DNA of 64,000 nt. Origin: Bacillota bacterium (GTDB lineage: Bacteria > Bacillota > Clostridia > Acetivibrionales > DSM-1351). How positions within the stretch are numbered: the first letter of the stretch is position 1; every line of letters begins with the position of its first letter. Of the stretch, positions 53,052 to 61,777 are shown piece by piece. The stretch lies in NCBI GenBank assembly GCA_023409265.1, contig JAEYHZ010000009.1:1-64000 (forward strand), written 5' to 3'. The notes under the pieces were generated by a model. It saw only the letters and a list, made by a program, of their open reading frames with translations. It did not search any database and was not told the DNA's origin. The position numbers were made by a program, and so were the translations under genes.

Positions 53052-54128
53052 TTATCTCCATCCTCGATTACGTTTGTGCATGTTGATAAGAAGCTTTTGA
53101 ACCGCTATTTTTCCCTGTTCGTATAAAAACTGCATATTTTCCTGATTAATGTCAAAATCCAGAAAGGATATGGAGCCTGTATTGATATGCGCTATATTAT
53201 CTATGTTATAGGAATTCTTTGGAACTCCTGTGTCATGAGAATTTGCCAACAGCTTCTTCAGCATATTTTCTGCCGTCTGCAATTCCTTCGGCTCTTTTCC
53301 TTCCAGCTTAAGTCCTATTATATTTTGTTGATTGCTATCAATAAGCCATACCGGGAAATTATCCAGAACTCCTCCATCTATTATATAGTGCTGTCTTAAA
53401 ACATTGCCTTCCTTTTTCATCAACACACAGGGTTCAAAGACAAACGGTACACTGGTACTCATTCTGACAGCTTTTGCAACCTCCAGTTTATCCGGATCAA
53501 TGTTATACCTTGCAATATCATCCGGAAGGACTATAACTCTTCCGCTATTGGCATCAACAGCAGTCATCCTGACCTTATAGCCCCGGGGATTAACCTTGTC
53601 GGCAATACCCCCTCTAAAATCACTGAAGGTATGTATGCCTCTGTTAGCCAATAGCTGCGTCACCCATTTCTCAAGCAGATCCCCGTCTAAAAAAGCATTT
53701 TGCTGGCTGAAGGCTATAAGATTACTTAGGAAATTACCCCTTATTCCCTTAAAGTCATCCTTGTGTTTTTTTATATGCTGTAATTCGGGATAATCCTGTC
53801 TGTAAAGAAGAGCTTCTATATCACTGTCATTAATAGTATTCCTTTCCTTCATCAGGCTTCTTATCTTCCTATTCAGTGAAGCATCCAGATATTCTCCACT
53901 TCTAAGCTTCAAGATACTGAAATCAAACTCCTTCAGAATTTTTACCAGTTCCCTTGATGAGTATCCGGCTCCAATTAAAGCTCCTATAAGTGCCCCTGCA
54001 GATACTCCTCCGATATTACCGAACTTTCTGTATCTTCTTTCCAGCTCCTCATATGCCCCTACAAAGGCTATACCCTTTATTCCACCACCACTAAGTACAA
54101 GATTTAATACATAATTATTAACACTCAT
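53052..54128 (-). CDS. Patatin-like phospholipase
   Basis: A 358-residue lipid acyl hydrolase. The glycine-rich oxyanion motif SGGGIKGIAFVGAYEEL, the nucleophile GVSAGALIGA (GxSxG) and the dyad Asp in DGGVLDNFPVWL are all intact. No signal peptide, so cytoplasmic or membrane-associated. ATG 54128 (MSVNNYV) with GGGGAATTT upstream is preferred over the longer frame to 54146. Divergent from motA; no operon partner. Confidence 0.93.
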   Translation of the reverse strand: MSVNNYVLNLVLSGGGIKGIAFVGAYEELERRYRKFGNIGGVSAGALIGALIGAGYSSRELVKILKEFDFSILKLRSGEYLDASLNRKIRSLMKERNTINDSDIEALLYRQDYPELQHIKKHKDDFKGIRGNFLSNLIAFSQQNAFLDGDLLEKWVTQLLANRGIHTFSDFRGGIADKVNPRGYKVRMTAVDANSGRVIVLPDDIARYNIDPDKLEVAKAVRMSTSVPFVFEPCVLMKKEGNVLRQHYIIDGGVLDNFPVWLIDSNQQNIIGLKLEGKEPKELQTAENMLKKLLANSHDTGVPKNSYNIDNIAHINTGSISFLDFDINQENMQFLYEQGKIAVQKLLINMHKRNRGWR

Positions 54129-54248
54129 TACAAATTCCCCAAACACTAAAACTATCTAATGTATTATATTATTAATTTTTAATAATTAGTATATTGTACA
54201 ACCCTGGTTCTCCACTTAGTTAATTTTTAATTAAATGCTCACAAAGTG

Positions 54249-54277
54249 TTTTCAAATTGTGAAGCTCATGGTAGAAT
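54249..54277 (+). promoter_or_regulatory. Candidate promoter of motAB
   Basis: TTTTCA (54249-54254), 17-base spacer, TAGAAT (54272-54277). If used, the leader is about 165 nt and contains the tandem repeat at 54337-54432. Confidence 0.4.
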
Positions 54278-54336
54278 CTTATGTACTATTGTTTATTATC
54301 TGCTTAACAATCATGTCTTAAAGCAGTTATCATATT

Positions 54337-54432
54337 AACAAATAATACATAGATAACAAAATACGTATACAACAAAATACATATATAACAAAATACATAA
54401 ATAACAAAATACATATAACAAAATACATATAC
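54337..54432 (+). repeat. Six 14-18-bp tandem repeats before motA
   Basis: Units of AACAAAATACATATAT and near copies start at 54337, 54355, 54371, 54387, 54403 and 54417. It is the whole space between the candidate promoter and the ribosome site. Unstructured A-rich leader. Confidence 0.85.
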
Positions 54433-54452
54433 AAAATAAGAAGAGGTGCTAT

Positions 54453-55250
54453 ATGGATATATTCTTACTAATTGGTGTCGTTGTAGGATTCCTTGCTGTT
54501 GTTGTCGGAATGATTGTAAAAGGTGCTGATGTTTCTGTTCTGTTAAACCCTGCTGCTGCCATAATTATTTTAATAGGAACAACAGCTGCGGTTATGAATT
54601 CCTTCCCCAAAAAGGAGTTTCTGAAAATACCAAAAATAGCGTCGGTTTTATTCAGAGACCGAAAAAGAGAAGACCCTGCAGAAATAATTGAAAAAATTGC
54701 CGACCTTTCTCAAACTGCCAGAAGGGATGGACTTCTGTCTCTGGAATCAGTTATGCAGAAGATAGACAATAAATTTATGAAAAAAGGACTTGGTATGGTA
54801 ATCGATGGAATAGAACAGGAGTACATAACAGAAGTTTTAAACAGTGAAATAGACAGTATGGAGGAAAGACACAGGGCAGGCGCAAGTATTTTTTCAACTG
54901 CAGGCGGTGCAGCACCCACACTGGGAGTTCTAGGTGCCGTTATCGGTTTGATAGGAGCACTCGGAAACCTGAATGACACTGAGAAACTTGGTCATATGAT
55001 AGCTGCAGCCTTTGTTGCAACACTTTACGGTATATTCTTCGGTTATGTCATATGTCATCCCTTTTCTTCCAGGTTAAAAAGAAAATCACACGAAGAAATA
55101 AATACTATGAGAATTATCCTTGAAGGAATATTATCCATACAGGCCGGAGAAAATCCCAAAAGCATTATTTTGAAATTATCAGGAATGCTGGAACCCAAAG
55201 AAAGAGCAAAACTTGAACAAAAGATTGAGAATCCCGGTAAAGCTGAATAG
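54453..55250 (+). CDS. motA: Flagellar motor stator protein MotA
   Basis: A 265-residue stator with four membrane helices. Features: VVVGMIVKGADVSVLLNPAAAIIILIGTTAA, the cytoplasmic loop with charged residues and FSTAGGAAPTLGVLGAVIGLIGALGNLND, which forms the ion path with MotB. AGAGGTG lies before the ATG. Cotranscribed with motB, 44 bp downstream. Proton or sodium use cannot be told with certainty. Confidence 0.95.
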   Translation: MDIFLLIGVVVGFLAVVVGMIVKGADVSVLLNPAAAIIILIGTTAAVMNSFPKKEFLKIPKIASVLFRDRKREDPAEIIEKIADLSQTARRDGLLSLESVMQKIDNKFMKKGLGMVIDGIEQEYITEVLNSEIDSMEERHRAGASIFSTAGGAAPTLGVLGAVIGLIGALGNLNDTEKLGHMIAAAFVATLYGIFFGYVICHPFSSRLKRKSHEEINTMRIILEGILSIQAGENPKSIILKLSGMLEPKERAKLEQKIENPGKAE

Positions 55251-55294
55251 AATTTATATCTGGGTCGAACCTTGGCTCATGGAGGCTAATATAT

Positions 55295-56032
55295 ATGTCC
55301 AAGAAAAAAGTGCATCACGAGGAACACGTTGATGAAACCTGGCTGATTCCTTACGCGGATATGCTTACTCTGCTGCTTGCTCTGTTCATAGTAATGTTCG
55401 CGATGAGTAAGCTGGATAATGAAAAAATGGAAAAAGTCAGCGAGCAGTTCAATATTATTTTTTCCGGAGGATCAGGTGTTCTCGATAAAAACGGGACTTC
55501 ACTTATTCCAATGGACAACCTGCCAACCCTGAATGAGCAGGAAGAAGACAAAATGACTGAAATAAAGCAGAATATTGAAGAAGAAATAAAATCCAGCGGT
55601 TATGCAGATAAAATAAGTGTGACCTTAGGTGAAAAAGGTCTTGGTATCTCTATCCAGGATGTGGTGCTATTCAACTCAGGGAAAGCCGATGTACTGGATA
55701 ATGTACATCCAATGCTGCTGCATATTTCTGAAATGCTTAAAGGATTGGATAATAATATCAAAGTCGTAGGGCACACTGACAATGTTCCCATAAAAACTTC
55801 ACAATTCCGTTCAAATTGGGACTTAAGTGCCATGAGAGCCATTAATGTAATGAACTTCTTTATTGATAACGGAGGTCTAGATCCTGAAAGATTTTCCTTC
55901 GAAGGCTATGGACAGTATTCTCCTAAATACGATAATTCAACCGATGAAGGAAAAGCAAAGAACCGAAGGGTTGAAATAATCCTGATTCGTAAATACCCTC
56001 TGGATGACAGTAAAAAAGCTGACACCAATTAA
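55295..56032 (+). CDS. motB: Flagellar motor stator protein MotB
   Basis: A 245-residue protein. The ion-carrying Asp is in the single helix WLIPYADMLTLLLALFIVMFA (about 17-37). A plug and linker region is followed by the OmpA-like peptidoglycan-binding domain (about 110-235, VVGHTDNVPIKT, NWDLSAMRAINVMNFF, NRRVEIILIR). It anchors MotA to the wall. A terminator overlaps its stop codon. Confidence 0.95.
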   Translation: MSKKKVHHEEHVDETWLIPYADMLTLLLALFIVMFAMSKLDNEKMEKVSEQFNIIFSGGSGVLDKNGTSLIPMDNLPTLNEQEEDKMTEIKQNIEEEIKSSGYADKISVTLGEKGLGISIQDVVLFNSGKADVLDNVHPMLLHISEMLKGLDNNIKVVGHTDNVPIKTSQFRSNWDLSAMRAINVMNFFIDNGGLDPERFSFEGYGQYSPKYDNSTDEGKAKNRRVEIILIRKYPLDDSKKADTN

Positions 56033-56045
56033 TGGTTGTCAGCTT
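56017..56045 (+). terminator. Terminator overlapping the motB stop
   Basis: AAGCTGACACC, loop AATTAAT, GG(T)TGTCAGCTT. It includes the last motB codons and TAA. The T-tail is weak (ATATATAT). Confidence 0.6.
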
Positions 56046-56079
56046 ATATATATTGAATATATGTCTTATAAATGATGCT

Positions 56080-57201
56080 CTATTGAATGGCGCTTAATCT
56101 GCTTTTAGCATGTTTTGCATATGAAGATTTGGGATACTGCTCAATAAGCTTCTGATATGCTTCTGCTCCTTTTTGGTTATCACCTTGCTCCACATAACTT
56201 TTTCCAAGAATATATAAGGCCTTGTCCCCGAAAGTCCATTTGTCACCGAGTTTAAATACTTTCTCCAACTTTTCAATGGCTCCTGCGTAGTTACCGTTGT
56301 TATAAAGTGTGTTACCCTGATTTGTAAGTGCGGATGCAGCCTTTAGGTAAACATCGCTTTTTAATGAATCGTATTTCTTCTTTTGCTCGCTGTTAAGCTC
56401 TTTAATAGGAATTGCCTTTAATTTGTCTGCAGCCTCTTCATATTTTTTTTGATTAAAAAGTGAAGATATTTGGGAAATATCTGAAGACAGCTGGTACTGC
56501 TTTAATTTCAGGTTTGCAGCATCAAGCTGCTCCTGCAGTTCTTTGTTTTGTGCAAGAATCTTATCCGTATCGTCATTAACTGCTTCATTTGCAATGGGTT
56601 CATTTTCTGTTTTGATATCCTTGTTATCCTTCATTGTCATAACGAAGAAAATCAAGGCTGCCACAAGACAAATTACACCAAAAATATTAAAAGCCAATGC
56701 GATTTGGGGTTTTTTGAATATACTGGCAAGCTTTTTGAGCAAAAGGTATTCCGCCTGGACTTCTTCATCCTTGAACTGTTCTTTTTTGGCAGGTTCTTTT
56801 TGAGGTTCAGCTGCTTTCTGCTTTTTGTTTATATTCTTACCCTGCTTTGCAGGTTTCCTGCTGCTGTCTCCTGCAGTAATATAGTTTAGGTAATCGGCTG
56901 CTTTTAAAACATTATTTTCACTTTGAACTACTTTGCCGAAAAGTGCTTCAGCCTTGTCCATCTGCTTTGTGTACGCATAGCACAATCCCAATAGATTTAC
57001 AGCCTCATAAAAATCAGGATTAATAGCAACAACCCTTTTTAATTCAATGATCGCTATATCTTCACTACCGGTTTTAAGGTATTCTATTGCCTTGTTATAT
57101 GCTTTAACGGAATCAACAATTTTTTCTGATACTTTATTGTCTTGAGAAAATTTTTCAATGTCTATAGGTGTAAAACTCCTGATCTCCTGACTCAGATCCA
57201 T
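56080..57201 (-). CDS. Membrane TPR-repeat protein
   Basis: A 373-residue protein. N-terminal TPR pair (about 30-100, AIIELKRVVAINPDFYEAVNLLGLCYAYTKQMDKAEALFGKVV), a Lys/Pro/Gln-rich linker, one membrane helix (about 168-190), a coiled-coil-like part with Ile/Leu/Gln, and C-terminal TPRs (about 245-370, GNTLYNNGNYAGAIEKLEKVF). Likely a scaffolding protein. ATG 57201 has GGGAG 9 bases upstream; ATG 57207 is only 3 bases from it. Convergent with motB, and 124 bp downstream of folC. No partner can be named. Confidence 0.85.
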   Translation of the reverse strand: MDLSQEIRSFTPIDIEKFSQDNKVSEKIVDSVKAYNKAIEYLKTGSEDIAIIELKRVVAINPDFYEAVNLLGLCYAYTKQMDKAEALFGKVVQSENNVLKAADYLNYITAGDSSRKPAKQGKNINKKQKAAEPQKEPAKKEQFKDEEVQAEYLLLKKLASIFKKPQIALAFNIFGVICLVAALIFFVMTMKDNKDIKTENEPIANEAVNDDTDKILAQNKELQEQLDAANLKLKQYQLSSDISQISSLFNQKKYEEAADKLKAIPIKELNSEQKKKYDSLKSDVYLKAASALTNQGNTLYNNGNYAGAIEKLEKVFKLGDKWTFGDKALYILGKSYVEQGDNQKGAEAYQKLIEQYPKSSYAKHAKSRLSAIQ

Positions 57202-57241
57202 GAACATCGGCTCCCTTCAAAGTACTAGAATACTTTATCCA

Positions 57242-57273
57242 GAAAATCAGCTTATTACCTGAAGCTGATTTTC
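57242..57273. terminator. Hairpin between folC and the TPR gene
   Basis: Perfect 12-bp stem GAAAATCAGCTT / AAGCTGATTTTC with loop ATTACCTG, just downstream of folC on the minus strand. Confidence 0.6.
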
Positions 57274-57324
57274 TTTTATCTTTTGGCAAAACGACACTTG
57301 TAAAAATTTCAATTGTTGGAATCC

Positions 57325-58602
57325 CTATACTCTAAAAAAATCTCTAATCCGCCCAATCATATAGAGTGACCCAAATGCACAGATCACGCCATTTGGACCA
57401 ACATTCTCCAGGGCAAGCCTTAAGCCGTTTTGTAAAGTAATTCCATCCATAACACAGTTTGAATATTTAGCAAGTTTAGCAGCCAGTTCACCGGAGGGAA
57501 TTGCTCTGGGATTATCAGGAGTTACGGTAATTATGAGTTTTGCCTTATCAGCAAGCATATCCATAATTTGATCATAATCCTTATCTCCCAGAAATCCTAC
57601 TATAAACACCTTTTCCTTTTGGTTAAAATATCTTTCAAGAGCAGCATTCAGTGCATTCCCGCCTTCCGGATTGTGTGCTCCGTCAATTAAAACCACAGGA
57701 TTTGTATTTATTATTTCCAGTCTGCCCGGCCATGTTGTATTGGCAATACCATTTCTTATATTAGTATTAGCAATTTTGTAGCCTTTATTTATCAAAACTT
57801 CACAAACATCAATGGCAACTGCAGCATTCCTCAGTTGATGGTCACCCAACAGTTTGATGTTCAACCCGGTATAATCTTTATAATCAAAAGTCTGTCCTTC
57901 AAGACCAAACTTTTTAAGTGACAATGAATCAAGTTTTACAATATGAATACCGCTTTTCAAGTCCCTGCACACATCTTCAAAGACCTGTCCGGCTTCCGGT
58001 ACTTGAGGATAGACTACAGTTGGACAATTTTTCTTGATAATACCCGCTTTTTGATAAGCAATTTCAGCCAGTGTTCCACCCAACCTGTCAGTGTGATCCA
58101 AACTTATCGTTGTTATTACAGAAACTTCCGGGGATTCGATAACATTGGTTGAGTCAAAACGCCCTCCCAGTCCAACCTCTAAAACAACGATATCGCATTT
58201 CTCTCTATAATAGTACTCAAAGGCTGCCGCCGTTATAATTTCAAATTCAGTGGGATGAGAAAATCCCATTTCCAGCATTATATCGATTTTGGATTTTACA
58301 AAAGTAATTATCTCCGCCAGATCAACAGTATCTATTTCCTCATTGTCTACTTTAATTCTCTCAGTAAATCTTTGTATATATGGTGATGTAAATATACCGG
58401 TTCTATATCCTGAATCCATAAGAATATTACTTATAAAAGCAGTGGTTGATCCCTTTCCATTTGTCCCTGCTATATGAACAAACTTCAACTTTTTTTGCGG
58501 ATTTCCCATTAAATCCATTAGTTTGGAGATACTTTCCAAACCGAGCTTACTTCCAAATTTAAGGGTACCATGTATGTATTCCATAGCTTCTTCGTAGTTC
58601 AT
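57325..58602 (-). CDS. folC: Folylpolyglutamate/dihydrofolate synthase
   Basis: A 425-residue Mur-ligase-like enzyme adding glutamate to folate. P-loop VHIAGTNGKGSTTAF, then GIFTSPYIQRFTERIKV, EVGLGGRFDSTNVI, TTISLDHTDRLGGTLAEIAYQKAGIIK, and DGAHNPEGGNAL are all present. ATG 58602 is used; the TTG at 58620 overlaps the GGAGG ribosome site itself. Ends with FFRV. Downstream of an unrecognised gene (58725) on the same strand. Confidence 0.95.
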   Translation of the reverse strand: MNYEEAMEYIHGTLKFGSKLGLESISKLMDLMGNPQKKLKFVHIAGTNGKGSTTAFISNILMDSGYRTGIFTSPYIQRFTERIKVDNEEIDTVDLAEIITFVKSKIDIMLEMGFSHPTEFEIITAAAFEYYYREKCDIVVLEVGLGGRFDSTNVIESPEVSVITTISLDHTDRLGGTLAEIAYQKAGIIKKNCPTVVYPQVPEAGQVFEDVCRDLKSGIHIVKLDSLSLKKFGLEGQTFDYKDYTGLNIKLLGDHQLRNAAVAIDVCEVLINKGYKIANTNIRNGIANTTWPGRLEIINTNPVVLIDGAHNPEGGNALNAALERYFNQKEKVFIVGFLGDKDYDQIMDMLADKAKLIITVTPDNPRAIPSGELAAKLAKYSNCVMDGITLQNGLRLALENVGPNGVICAFGSLYMIGRIRDFFRV

Positions 58603-58724
58603 GGTATTCCGTTCCTCCAATTGAGAACCAGGTCGTATTGAGACTGGCTCTTATGACGTACAAATTAACAATATCAGTTTTTTCCAATACAGTCAATTAT
58701 AAATATGCAAACATTGATCAAGGT

Positions 58725-59309
58725 TTATTTAATAAGTTCACTTATATCATTTTTTGCCAGGTGAACAGTAGTTATTCCCATACTTGTCAGCAAAATATGA
58801 TCAAAGACAACCATTCTGCAAAGTTCAAGTTTTTCTTCTTCTGATAATTCTATAAAAGCCGCAAGATTGCTTTCAGTTCCTTCCAAAGGCAGATAGTAAC
58901 GGACTCCGGCTTTTGGAATTAACTTTCTGATTTCAGGTTCACTCCATGTTTCTTTAGGAATGAGGGCATATATCTCAAAGCCTTCTATCTTCTTGCTTTC
59001 AAGAGTTATAGATAATATCTTTCTACTGGCATCATCAATCACCTTCTTATTTCTGTGCTCTATTCCAAAATGCTGCAAGCCTTCAACAAATTGTGCAGCA
59101 AGATTTTTTTTCTCATAGGCATCCATATTCAACAGTGAGCTGTTTAGTTCTATAAACATATCCGTCTCAGCTTTTAAAGCTGTTATAATTTCATAGCTCA
59201 CATCGGAGTTATCCATCTTTTTGCCTGAGTAAGTTATTGAAAAGCTTGATATTCCACTAGTATTTTTGCTTGCTATTTCCGTCAGTCTGGCCTTGACACG
59301 ATTATCCAT
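58725..59309 (-). CDS. Hypothetical cytoplasmic protein
   Basis: A 194-residue soluble protein of no recognised family; it has no signal peptide, membrane helix or metal motif. Sequence is mixed charged and hydrophobic, with SFSITYSGKKMDNSDVSYEI near the start and LIPKAGVRYYLPLEGTE in the centre. ATG 59309 has AAAAGGGGC upstream. It ends 123 bp before folC on the same strand and could share its transcript. Confidence 0.65.
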   Translation of the reverse strand: MDNRVKARLTEIASKNTSGISSFSITYSGKKMDNSDVSYEIITALKAETDMFIELNSSLLNMDAYEKKNLAAQFVEGLQHFGIEHRNKKVIDDASRKILSITLESKKIEGFEIYALIPKETWSEPEIRKLIPKAGVRYYLPLEGTESNLAAFIELSEEEKLELCRMVVFDHILLTSMGITTVHLAKNDISELIK

Positions 59310-59419
59310 TTGTATGCCCCTTTTCTGAAATTGATTGCTGTTTTAGTGATTACATTATATACTCCCAGCCGTAAATTGTGAATAGACTGAATTTTTAATC
59401 AGTACAGTCCTGATAGTTT

Positions 59420-59513
59420 CATGGTATTTTTACATGATATGCCATGGTATTTTCGCACGGTATACCCATGGTATTTTCGCATGGTATGCCCATGGTATTT
59501 TCTTGGTATTTCC
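59420..59513. repeat. Four 23-24-bp tandem repeats downstream of pgi
   Basis: Units start at 59420, 59443, 59467 and 59491, pattern CATGGTATTTTCGCATGGTATGCC. The two central units differ by 2 bases. They lie in a 408-bp gap. On the minus strand a 79-codon frame reads them as RKYHGYTV-like repeats, but it begins at a TTG with no ribosome site. Confidence 0.85.
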
Positions 59514-59628
59514 CTCCTATTAAGATTAACAAATACGAGTTGATTATGCGCTGACTTTTCACACTCACATTCAGGAAATAGGTTCTGCCATTTATTTTGA
59601 GGCGTATATTTCCTTAGAAATGCAAACA

Positions 59629-59666
59629 GCCGGCTCAAAAGAAATATGGATTCTCATGAGCCAGCC
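59629..59666. terminator. GC-rich hairpin after pgi
   Basis: GCCGGCTCA / TGAGCCAGCC, one mismatch, loop of 19 nt. On the plus strand it is followed by T-tracts; on the minus strand it lies 52 bases after the pgi stop with tail TTTGCATTTC. Confidence 0.45.
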
Positions 59667-59698
59667 GTATAAGTTTTTTATTTTTTAGTTTTTATTTG

Positions 59699-59724
59699 GG
59701 AATGACCAAATATTTGGTCATTCC
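59699..59724. repeat. 26-bp perfect palindrome overlapping the pgi stop
   Basis: GGAATGACCAAAT joined directly to ATTTGGTCATTCC with no spacer. It holds the last pgi codon GAA and stop TGA. It has no poly-T tail, so it is not a standard terminator. Confidence 0.85.
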
Positions 59725-61073
59725 TTAGCTAATCTTGCTTCAAGCTGCTGCTTTTGTTCTTCATACCCGGGTTTTCCCAGAAGAGCAAACATATTTTTCT
59801 TATATGCTTCTACACCCGGCTGATCAAATGGATTGACAGCAAGCAGGTAACCGCTGATACCGCATGCCTTTTCAAAGAAGTATACCATGCTTCCGAAATA
59901 GTATTCATTCAGTTCAGGTACATTAATAACGAAATTAGGAACTCCCCCGTCGGTATGTGCAAGCAGGGTTCCTTCAAAAGCCTTGTTGTTTACAAAATTC
60001 ATATCTTTACCTGCAAGGAAATTAAGGCCGTCAATGTTATCCTTATCTTCCTTGATAGTAATACTCTTCTTAGCCTTTCCAACGTGAATTACAGTTTCAA
60101 ACAGGTTTCTCAGTCCATCCTGAATATACTGGCCCATTGAGTGTAAATCGGTAGTAAAGTCAACACCTGCAGGGAATATACCCTTTTGATCCTTTCCTTC
60201 ACTTTCTCCGTATAGCTGCTTCCACCATTCAGTAAAGAAGTGGAGTGATGGTTCATAGTTAACCATTATTTCAATAGTTTTATTCTTATTATATAGAGCA
60301 TTTCTTGCTGCAGCATACCTATAGCAGTCATTATTCTTGAAATCTGCATCCTTGTATAGCTTGCAGGTATCAGCAGCACCCTGCATGATTTTATCGATAT
60401 CGGCTCCGCATACAGCAATAGGCAAAAGGCCCACTGCAGTTAATACCGAGAACCTGCCTCCAACATCATCAGGGATAACAAAGGATTCATAGCCTTCTTC
60501 ATCAGCAAGCTTCTTTAATGCTCCTTTTGCTTTGTCAGTTGTTGCATAGATTCGTTTTTGAGCTTCCTGCTTTCCATACTTGTTTTCCAAATATTCCTTG
60601 AAAATCCTGAAAGCAACGGCAGGTTCAGTAGTTGTCCCTGATTTGGATATTACGTTAACAGAAACTTCCTTGCCTTCGATCAATTCAAGCAAATCTGTTA
60701 CGTAGGTTGAACTGATGTTGTTACCCACAAAATATATTTCAGGTGTTTTTCGTTTGCTTTTTGGAAGCATGTTGTAGAAAGAGTGTGAAAGCATTTCTAT
60801 CGCTGCCCTTGCTCCAAGATAAGATCCACCGATGCCTATTACAACCAGAACATCTGAATCCGATTTGATTTTTTCTGCTGACTTCTTGATTCTTGCAAAC
60901 TCGTCCTTATCATAGTTTAAAGGCAGATCAACCCATCCCAGAAAATCGTTTCCAGGGCCGGTTTTGTTATGCAGCATTTCATGAGCCTGTTTTACATATC
61001 CTTCGAAATAATTGATTTCATAATCACTCAAAAAACTTGCTGCTTTTGAGCTGTCAAATGTGATTCTTTCCAT
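59718..61073 (-). CDS. pgi: Glucose-6-phosphate isomerase
   Basis: A 451-residue glycolytic enzyme interconverting glucose-6-phosphate and fructose-6-phosphate. Seen: VVIGIGGSYLGARAAIEML, SKSGTTTEPAVAFRIF, DDVGGRFSVLTAVGLLPIAVCG, GIFPAGVDFTTDLHSMGQYIQ and the C-terminal FDQPGVEAYKKNMFALLG. Length is typical for the Firmicutes form. GGAGGGTAATTTT precedes the ATG. Monocistronic. A 26-bp palindrome covers its stop. Confidence 0.98.
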   Translation of the reverse strand: MERITFDSSKAASFLSDYEINYFEGYVKQAHEMLHNKTGPGNDFLGWVDLPLNYDKDEFARIKKSAEKIKSDSDVLVVIGIGGSYLGARAAIEMLSHSFYNMLPKSKRKTPEIYFVGNNISSTYVTDLLELIEGKEVSVNVISKSGTTTEPAVAFRIFKEYLENKYGKQEAQKRIYATTDKAKGALKKLADEEGYESFVIPDDVGGRFSVLTAVGLLPIAVCGADIDKIMQGAADTCKLYKDADFKNNDCYRYAAARNALYNKNKTIEIMVNYEPSLHFFTEWWKQLYGESEGKDQKGIFPAGVDFTTDLHSMGQYIQDGLRNLFETVIHVGKAKKSITIKEDKDNIDGLNFLAGKDMNFVNNKAFEGTLLAHTDGGVPNFVINVPELNEYYFGSMVYFFEKACGISGYLLAVNPFDQPGVEAYKKNMFALLGKPGYEEQKQQLEARLAKE

Positions 61074-61441
61074 AAAATTACCCTCCCGTAGTGCAATTCC
61101 ATAATTTTTTCTTCTTTTGGTATTTCTACCTTGGAAAAAATTTATCCTTTCTAGTATACCACTCGATTTTTCTAATTAAAAGTTTTAATTCCAATTTTTA
61201 TAATACTTTCAGACAATTAATTTATTTGATATACCTTGGTTTTTGCACAATCTAATGTATTTCTCTTAATACTATATCTATTTTTTATATAAAGTATCAT
61301 CAACCATTTAAAACAAAATTTACTAGGTGTCAAAACGTCTTTTTTTTTACAAAATAGTATTAAGGAACAATTACTATAATTAAATAGTTCGTTCCGATAA
61401 AGAGTATTCTAATTTATAGTAACCAAAAAAGGAGAATTATT
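61074..61441. other. Gap between pgi and the SASP gene, one nested hairpin
   Basis: AT-rich 368-bp region. A nested inverted repeat GGAAC-AATT-ACTAT...ATAGT-TC-GTTCC (61364-61395) lies about 47 bp upstream of the SASP start and may be a regulator site. No clear sigma-G promoter was recognised. Confidence 0.4.
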
Positions 61442-61669
61442 ATGTCAAGACCAAAGACACCACTTGTTCCTGATAGCAGAGATGCATTAAACAAATTCAA
61501 AATGGAATGTGCAGCTGAAATTGGCAGAACCCAATTCACAAAAGAAAATAATGACCATTATAAAGGCGATTTGACAGCTAAGCAAAATGGATCTGAAGGC
61601 GGTCCCATCGGTGGACAAATGACCAAGAAAATGGTCGAGTTTTACGAAAATAGTGTTAAAAATAAATAA
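61442..61669 (+). CDS. Alpha/beta-type small acid-soluble spore protein (divergent)
   Basis: A 75-residue SASP that coats DNA in dormant spores. Match: LNKFKMECAAEIG in the first half, and GGPIGGQMTKKMVEF in the second. The GPR cleavage area reads ECAAEIG, differing from the usual E(F/I)ASE. AAAGGAG lies before the ATG. GPR, which would degrade it, is encoded at 13506. Single gene with a strong terminator. Confidence 0.9.
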   Translation: MSRPKTPLVPDSRDALNKFKMECAAEIGRTQFTKENNDHYKGDLTAKQNGSEGGPIGGQMTKKMVEFYENSVKNK

Positions 61670-61700
61670 GCAGTTCTGCTATTAAATGTGCTGCCCACAA

Positions 61701-61740
61701 AAAAATATCAGTGAGATAAAATCTCAACTGATATTTTTTT
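61701..61740. terminator. Bidirectional terminator between SASP and pheT
   Basis: AAAAATATCAGT-GAGAT / ATCTC-AACTGATATTTTT with T-run on the plus strand and A-run before it; serves both convergent genes. Confidence 0.85.
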
Positions 61741-61777
61741 ATTTCTAATTTATTTTTTATTTCTTATTTAATAGTAG

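Noticed and set aside
57310..57340. TAGAGTATAGG shared by the 3' ends of feoB and folC
   Set aside because: Only about 11 bases and no more copies; too short to call a repeat.
59399..59638. 79-codon frame with RKYHG repeats
   Set aside because: Starts at a TTG with no ribosome site and is mainly repeat-derived; reported as a repeat instead.
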